Below are positions 5,442-8,343 of a stretch of DNA of 8,343 nt, in pieces. Where the stretch lies: the NCBI GenBank assembly GCA_002422795.1, contig DITJ01000080.1, forward strand, positions 1 through 8,343, in the 5' to 3' direction. A program made the translations under genes and the position numbers. The stretch's first letter is position 1; each line of letters opens with the position of its first letter. Origin of the DNA: Alphaproteobacteria bacterium UBA6187 (GTDB lineage: Bacteria; Pseudomonadota; Alphaproteobacteria; Rickettsiales; UBA6187). The notes beneath the pieces were generated by a model, which saw only the letters and a list, made by a program, of their open reading frames with translations, did not search any database and had not been told where the DNA came from.

Positions 5442-6187
5442 TCAAACTTCTCGGCAATTTCATCAGGCACAATAAAATTCCCGGTTACATATTGTACGTC
5501 ATCCAAATCTTCCAGTGCATCTACAAGTTTTAGGATAGATTCGGCCTGCTCAACATTTGCCACTTCCGAGGTGATCTTTGCAACCCAGCCGATACGGGCA
5601 GATTCAGGGTCGCCATATTTGGCAATTAAAGCATCGCGCACAGAGGTTAAATCATCAATAGTGCAGGTTATATTATGGGCCTCTTCTGAAGATTCTACGT
5701 TATCTGCACCGCATTCAACAGCAGCTTCGAATATTGCATCGGCAGAGGCGGCGCTTACAGGATATTCAATTATCCCAACGCGTTCAAACATAAAACCAAC
5801 ACTGCCGGTTTCGCCCAAATTGCCGCCTTGCTTGCTAAATGCCGAGCGCACATCGCTGGCGGTGCGGTTGCGGTTATCGGTAAGTGCATCAACGATTAAG
5901 GCAACGCCGCCCGGGCCATAGCCTTCATAATGGATTTCTTCGTAATTTTCGCCTTGTAGTTCGCCGGAGCCTTTTTTGATTGCGGTTTCAATGCGCTCAC
6001 GCGGCAGGCCGGATTTGCGGGCGCTGATAACTGCGTTCCTAAGGCGCGGGTTGGCATCCGGGTCTGGTTGCCCCTGACGCGTAGCTACGGTTATTTCACG
6101 CACAAGTTTCGTAAAGATTTTGGCGCGTTTGGCGTCTTTTGCGCCTTTTTTATGTTTAATTGTTGAAAATTTCGAGTGGCCTGACAT
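5438..6187 (-). CDS. YebC/PmpR family protein
   Basis: A 249-residue protein of full family length. The N-terminus MSGHSKFSTIKHKKGAKDAKR with KIFTKLVREI is the family signature. It continues with PRLRNAVISARKSGLPRERIETAIKKG at about 47-73, YEGYGPGGVALIVDALTDNRNRT at about 87-109, and GGNLGETGSVGFMFER near 120-135. YebC proteins were described as transcriptional regulators, and more recent work links them to ribosomes stalled on difficult peptide sequences; which role applies here is unknown. The ATG has GGAG six bases upstream. yebC is commonly found just upstream of ruvC, and here vapBC separates them. The 112 bases upstream hold a 7-bp dyad (6248-6254 with 6265-6271) and no clear promoter. 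Confidence 0.95.
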   Translation of the reverse strand: MSGHSKFSTIKHKKGAKDAKRAKIFTKLVREITVATRQGQPDPDANPRLRNAVISARKSGLPRERIETAIKKGSGELQGENYEEIHYEGYGPGGVALIVDALTDNRNRTASDVRSAFSKQGGNLGETGSVGFMFERVGIIEYPVSAASADAIFEAAVECGADNVESSEEAHNITCTIDDLTSVRDALIAKYGDPESARIGWVAKITSEVANVEQAESILKLVDALEDLDDVQYVTGNFIVPDEIAEKFD

Positions 6188-6299
6188 CTGGTTCTCCTGT
6201 AGTGGTCGGAAAGTGGATTATAGTTAAGTATAGTAAATTCACTAAAGAATGTAACTTCCGTGTTTTACATTATATACACATTCTGATAACGTTTTTCTT

Positions 6300-7364
6300 T
6301 TATTTTCCACCACCAAATTTTTTTGCTTTAGTCTCTCTCTTTCCTTCCTCTATAACAATATTATGTTGGTGGATACGTTCAAGCGCACCTAATGTTACAG
6401 CATTTATACTCGGTACTAGATCAAGGGGGGTGAGGAATTTTTTTGTTTTATTGTTATAGATAAATAATTTCTGGTTATCTACATCATGTAACATGATATT
6501 TACTTTGTCAGGGCTTATGCCATGTTTTTGTAAATTTTCTAATGAAAATTGTACAGTGGTTTTTGTGATGTTATCGGTGCTGATGTGATCATGGCAGCAG
6601 TCCATTGCTTTAGTAATTACCTGATCTTGCATGTTGCCATGAATAGTCTGGGTTACAGCCACGCAGTCGGTGTGTATTATAAGGTGGATATTATCATAAT
6701 CCTTTAGCCTGGCTAAAGATGAATCTGTATATGCACAATCTCCTGGCACCTGAATGGATGCGCCCGGTGTGCGCATAATATCAGCCTCTGGGAAGAGGCG
6801 GTAAAGCATGTTATTCTTTCGCTTATCGATACATGCAATAACTGCTTCCTTACGTTTTTGCGTATCTGATTGTAATGCAGCGGAATTGAAATTAATAAGC
6901 CTTTTAGTTAGCCACTGGGAATCATTTTTATGTGTATGTGTAAATTTTAATTTATTCGTAACGGTATTATAAACTGAAAAATGTACTTTCTTCTGGTCTA
7001 TGCCCCTATCTTCAAGTGAGGCTAAAAAATCATCATGCTCTTTCTGGCTGTTTTCTGAATCGGTAAGTATTGCAACGAAATCTGCCGTTCGTGCAATCGC
7101 CAGTGAATTATTAACCGGGTTGGTACTGCTATATGATTTGAAATCGCCCACTCCTTCAAACCGCGCCTGAAAGAAATCAGGGTAAATATCATTAATGACA
7201 GGGTTTAGCAGGCTGTTTGTGCTGGTAAATAAAAAGCCTCTTTGCTCATTGCCTGATTGGGTGGCAAGGTTGCTTAAAGATAAAGAACGGTAAGCATGCC
7301 TAAGGGCAAAACGTTTACCAAATCTCATGGCAGTTTGTAGATTTGTTTTAAATATTTTCCACAC
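6300..7364 (-). CDS. Tandem beta-carbonic-anhydrase-like protein, N-terminal copy degenerate
   Basis: A 354-residue protein without a standard name. The C-terminal part (about 172-325) resembles a beta-carbonic anhydrase: AVIACIDKR supplies C178, D180 and R182, RLFPEADIMRTPGAS matches the family's FPGDAFVxRNAGN region, and IIHTDC supplies H231 and C234. The C-D-R and HxxC zinc-site pattern is therefore intact, though the usual Gly after HTDC is Val. The N-terminal part (about 43-141) follows the same layout (GFLFTSTNS..., YPDFFQARFEG, VAILTDS, LEDRGIDQKKV), but its metal positions are T47, T49, L100 and S103. Zinc-dependent CO2 hydration is possible but unproven. GTG 7364 is chosen because AAGG lies eight bases upstream; the longer TTG start (7421) has no ribosome-binding site. 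The first ~25 residues are basic, and the tail ends KKFGGGK. Confidence 0.65.
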   Translation of the reverse strand: MWKIFKTNLQTAMRFGKRFALRHAYRSLSLSNLATQSGNEQRGFLFTSTNSLLNPVINDIYPDFFQARFEGVGDFKSYSSTNPVNNSLAIARTADFVAILTDSENSQKEHDDFLASLEDRGIDQKKVHFSVYNTVTNKLKFTHTHKNDSQWLTKRLINFNSAALQSDTQKRKEAVIACIDKRKNNMLYRLFPEADIMRTPGASIQVPGDCAYTDSSLARLKDYDNIHLIIHTDCVAVTQTIHGNMQDQVITKAMDCCHDHISTDNITKTTVQFSLENLQKHGISPDKVNIMLHDVDNQKLFIYNNKTKKFLTPLDLVPSINAVTLGALERIHQHNIVIEEGKRETKAKKFGGGK

Positions 7365-7430
7365 TGTGATGACCTTGTTTTTAGGGTAGTGCAGTTTTAT
7401 AGGAAAAAATAAGAAAATCAATGTTAATTG

Positions 7431-8195
7431 TTAATGAGATGAGTATAGAGCCTTATCAGTTACAATATAATCAAGTTGCATGTCATGTGGGTCGGTTGGA
7501 AGTGTGGTGGGGGATTTCTGGCATTCATAGGCGTAACCTATTATTAAGGGAGTAAGGGGTTTAAGAGAGTAAGGGATTAAGTAAGAAAGAATAGTGAGGA
7601 AGACTTTCTTATTTCCCTTTTCCCTTATTCCCTTAGCCCTTACTCCCTTGTTCCCTTGCTCCCTTATATTCCTGATAGTTTTATCATAAAACCCCGCGCC
7701 ATAGCCAAGCCTATGGCAATGCTCATCAAATGCAACCAAAGGAACCAGGATAATATCCGGTATTATATGTTCTTTTTGTATTTCAGCTTCGGATAATTGC
7801 GGATAAATGGCATTCTTTATAAGCTTATCCCCCGGCTGCCACGGGTGGAATAATAAAGGGTCGCTTGCACTTTGTACCGTTGGCAGTGAGAAAATTATGC
7901 TCTTTTTTCTGAGCGACAGTGTTTTTGGCAGTGGCGTTAAAAGCTTTTTCCCTTTCAAAAATAGCCATATACGTGTTGAAAAAGGTGTATGGGTTATGGC
8001 TAGGATTTTATCAAGCAGCGGCAGGGGATCAATTTCCCCGCGTATCGGGTGGTAAAAAGCGATTGTTTTTACCTTATTCAGCTTTATGTTTTTTATAAAG
8101 TTATCAGCGGCATTTATGGCAGCTATTTTTGCCTGTGATGCAGGAAGTTCGTTGCGAAGCTGGATAAAAGATTTGCGTAAAGAGGTTTTTGGCAT
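7431..8195 (-). CDS. fthC: 5-formyltetrahydrofolate cyclo-ligase with internal insertion
   Basis: A 254-residue member of the 5-FTHF cyclo-ligase family (often about 190-200 residues), which converts 5-formyl-THF to 5,10-methenyl-THF using ATP. Visible landmarks are the N-terminal LRKSFIQLRNEL, AFYHPIRGEIDPLPLL near 47-61, PDIILVPLVAFDEHCHRLGYGAGFYDKT at about 146-173 (the glycine-rich nucleotide motif), and GYAYECQ at 220-226 followed by LPTDPHDMQLDYIVTD. Residues about 176-217, between these last two blocks, are not family sequence. They are translated from a palindromic repeat (7546-7665) that keeps the frame. The ATG has no ribosome-binding site, and a promoter sits so close that the mRNA may be leaderless. 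The carbonic-anhydrase-like gene follows after 66 bases. Confidence 0.9.
   Translation of the reverse strand: MPKTSLRKSFIQLRNELPASQAKIAAINAADNFIKNIKLNKVKTIAFYHPIRGEIDPLPLLDKILAITHTPFSTRIWLFLKGKKLLTPLPKTLSLRKKSIIFSLPTVQSASDPLLFHPWQPGDKLIKNAIYPQLSEAEIQKEHIIPDIILVPLVAFDEHCHRLGYGAGFYDKTIRNIREQGNKGVRAKGIREKGNKKVFLTILSYLIPYSLKPLTPLIIGYAYECQKSPTTLPTDPHDMQLDYIVTDKALYSSH
7546..7665. repeat. Octamer-repeat palindrome D inside fthC
   Basis: On the minus strand the first arm is a run of 7-9 bp units: AAGGGAGC, AAGGGAAC, AAGGGAGT, AAGGGCT, AAGGGAAT, AAGGGAA (7665 down to 7604). The second arm (7546-7589) is its imperfect complement, with AAGGGAGT, AAGGGG, AAGGGATT on the plus strand. CTTTCTTA at 7604-7611 pairs with TAAGAAAG at 7582-7589 to close the loop. 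The design matches palindromes A-C (degenerate G-rich tandem units in two opposed arms), but the unit differs. It is read through in frame as about 42 residues of fthC. Confidence 0.85.
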
Positions 8196-8204
8196 GGTAA
8201 TTGT

Positions 8205-8233
8205 ATTTAAACTTTTTCTTTAGTAAATATCAA
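8205..8233 (-). promoter_or_regulatory. Putative fthC promoter
   Basis: On the minus strand TTGATA (8233-8228) and TTAAAT (8210-8205) are 17 bases apart. Only nine bases separate the -10 box from the ATG, so transcription would begin almost at the start codon. This agrees with the absence of a ribosome-binding site. Confidence 0.4.
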
Positions 8234-8240
8234 GCTGTAC

Positions 8241-8275
8241 GTCATTGCGAGCCACAAAGTGGCGTGGCAATCCAG
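8241..8275. repeat. REP-like palindrome (GTCATTGCGAG type)
   Basis: ATTGC (8244-8248) pairs with GCAAT (8267-8271), and GCCAC (8251-8255) with GTGGC (8259-8263), around AAA. The ends GTCATTGCGAG and GTGGCAATCCAG are the hallmark of a dispersed palindrome found in many bacterial genomes, including Rickettsiales. It lies upstream of fthC. The last ~70 bases of the window are AT-rich and show nothing else. Confidence 0.7.
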
Positions 8276-8343
8276 AAAATGTTACGATAAATATGCAGTT
8301 TTATTATTATTTATAGTAATTTAATTATCCCAACTGCTAAACC

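Noticed and set aside
5571..5921. 116-codon plus-strand open frame
   Set aside because: Antisense to yebC, which has a complete family signature; no independent support.
6248..6271. 7-bp dyad AATGTAA/TTACATT downstream of the carbonic-anhydrase-like gene as a terminator
   Set aside because: AT-rich stem, ten-base loop and no T-run on either strand; may be chance in AT-rich DNA.

Overview
The window reads as a stretch of chromosome from an AT-rich alphaproteobacterium. The markers are an NDUFA12-type complex I accessory subunit, an MlaD lipid-transport protein followed by a DUF2155 periplasmic protein, an RpoH-type sigma factor with an intact RpoH box, and YebC close to RuvC. Modest coding GC, many small palindromic repeats and one repeat lying in-frame inside a gene recall Rickettsiales-like genomes. 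The exact lineage cannot be fixed from this window.

Layout. 1-308 has no convincing gene and holds an 11-bp inverted repeat. 309-713 (+) is a stand-alone receiver-domain response regulator. It converges on rpoH (807-1673, -), which has its own strong promoter (1729-1757). Upstream of that is ridA-like (1855-2319, -), closed by a clear intrinsic terminator. 2320-2662 is a gene-free divergent region made largely of two imperfect hairpins built from degenerate heptamers (TAGGTGA-like). Then come NDUFA12 (2663-2998, +), a third heptamer palindrome (3001-3072), mlaD (3106-3603, +) and a DUF2155 protein (about 3572-4225, +). These converge on a minus-strand block that runs, in transcription order, fthC (8195-7431), a carbonic-anhydrase-like protein (7364-6300), yebC (6187-5438), vapB (5382-5128), vapC (5144-4749) and ruvC (4752-4264). 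The far right end carries a small REP-like palindrome.

How the genes relate. NDUFA12, mlaD and DUF2155 serve the cell envelope and respiratory chain. yebC and ruvC are common neighbours, but here a VapBC toxin-antitoxin module sits between them. vapB has its own promoter starting in the yebC stop codon, and vapC overlaps ruvC by an ATGA, so expression of the Holliday-junction resolvase appears tied to the toxin operon.

Most worth a second look: (1) a family of hairpins made of 7-8 bp degenerate G-rich repeats, three between genes and one related form inserted in-frame in fthC; (2) a 354-residue protein that looks like two beta-carbonic-anhydrase-like domains in tandem, with zinc ligands only in the second; (3) the vapBC-ruvC coupling; (4) a perfect 9-bp hairpin in the first codons of rpoH.
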